Assembly (NCBI GenBank): GCA_035713725.1
Contig: DASTMZ010000071.1
Location: 1 to 22,658 of the forward strand
Length of the DNA: 22,658 nt
Origin: DASQPR01 sp035713725
Lineage (GTDB): Bacteria > Actinomycetota > Actinomycetes > Mycobacteriales > Micromonosporaceae
Direction: 5' to 3'
Positions 22,417 through 22,658 of this stretch are shown in pieces; position 1 is the first letter of the stretch, and each line of letters opens with the position of its first letter. The position numbers and the translations under genes are program-made. The notes below the pieces were generated by a model. The model saw nothing but the letters and a program-made list of their open reading frames with translations, had not been told where the DNA came from and made no database searches.

Positions 22417-22658
22417 ATGAAGACAGCGATTTCGGTGCCCGATGAGACCTTCAACGAGGTCCAGCGCCGTGCCGCGACGCTCGGTGTGAGTCGGTCGGAG
22501 TTCTTCACAACGGCAGCGCGCCACTACATCCGGGAGCTTGACGCACAGTCGCTTACCGGACGAATTGACTCCGTCATCGAGGTAGTCGGTCCCGACGAAT
22601 CCTCCAAGGCGGCGGTACGAGCGGGGCGACGCAGGCTGTCTGACCAGGACGATTGGTG
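22417..22658 (+). CDS. MazE-like ribbon-helix-helix antitoxin, nearly complete
   Basis: The 80 visible residues start MKTAISVPDETFNEVQRRAATLGVSRSEFF, which is the ribbon strand (KTAISVP) plus two helices of the RHH/CopG fold. The rest, YIRELDAQSLTGRIDSVIEVV with AAVRAGRRRLSDQDDW, is typical of actinobacterial MazE-type antitoxins that bind a MazF ribonuclease. The last bases are GAT TGG TG. If the next base is A, the gene ends in TGA and the GTG at 22656-22658 would overlap it as the start of the toxin gene. This is an inference, because the window ends there. The start is set by the TATACT box, which makes a leaderless mRNA likely. Confidence 0.85.
   Translation, partial: MKTAISVPDETFNEVQRRAATLGVSRSEFFTTAARHYIRELDAQSLTGRIDSVIEVVGPDESSKAAVRAGRRRLSDQDDW

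Overview
This is a high-GC actinobacterial chromosome segment (Actinomycetota). The evidence is the dnaK-grpE-dnaJ-hspR order with HspR-type HAIR operators, frequent GTG starts, leaderless-looking starts placed just after TAnnnT boxes, split branched-chain 2-oxoacid dehydrogenase genes, an LppU-like surface protein and Rv0909/MT0933-like and MazE-like antitoxins. The genus cannot be fixed from sequence reading alone. The genes are mostly housekeeping or common actinobacterial families. I see no insertion sequence, prophage, CRISPR array or RNA gene.

Layout. The 3' end of a small MT0933-type antitoxin gene (to 184) is followed by a strong hairpin. On the minus strand (292-4747) lies the heat-shock operon dnaK-grpE-dnaJ-hspR. 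It reads leftward from a promoter (about 4816-4844) that carries two HAIR inverted repeats 52 bp apart. Divergent from it, on the plus strand, are two overlapping genes for dynamin/Era-type GTPases (4951-8615); the second is membrane-anchored. A zinc-peptidase (M23) lipoprotein gene follows. Next is a three-gene operon for the E1-alpha, E1-beta and E2 parts of a branched-chain 2-oxoacid dehydrogenase (9838-13440), closed by a 17-bp perfect hairpin. A doubtful 42-residue reading frame comes next, then a Pro/Gly-rich single-pass membrane protein with an extracellular LppU-like domain (14019-15743).

On the minus strand, 21755 to 15855, is a full oligopeptide-type ABC importer: two permeases, one ATPase protein that fuses the OppD and OppF halves, and, last in the row, the lipoprotein that binds the substrate. 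The window ends on the plus strand with a VOC/glyoxalase-like protein and a ribbon-helix-helix MazE-like antitoxin. The antitoxin's -10 box sits inside a palindrome, and the last bases of the window may be the start of the toxin gene.

How they work together. HspR represses its own operon at the HAIR sites and uses DnaK as co-repressor (known for Streptomyces), so the operon is a self-contained stress loop. The GTPase pair is probably a hetero-oligomeric membrane-remodelling or division-linked module. The nearby M23 lipoprotein acts on, or regulates, the cell wall. The Bkd enzyme oxidises branched-chain 2-oxoacids to acyl-CoA starters for branched fatty acids; its E3 subunit must be encoded elsewhere. 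The most novel-looking items are the GTPase pair, in which one member lacks the G4 motif and the other carries a Thr/Asp repeat insert, the long GrpE N-terminal extension, and the antitoxin control region.
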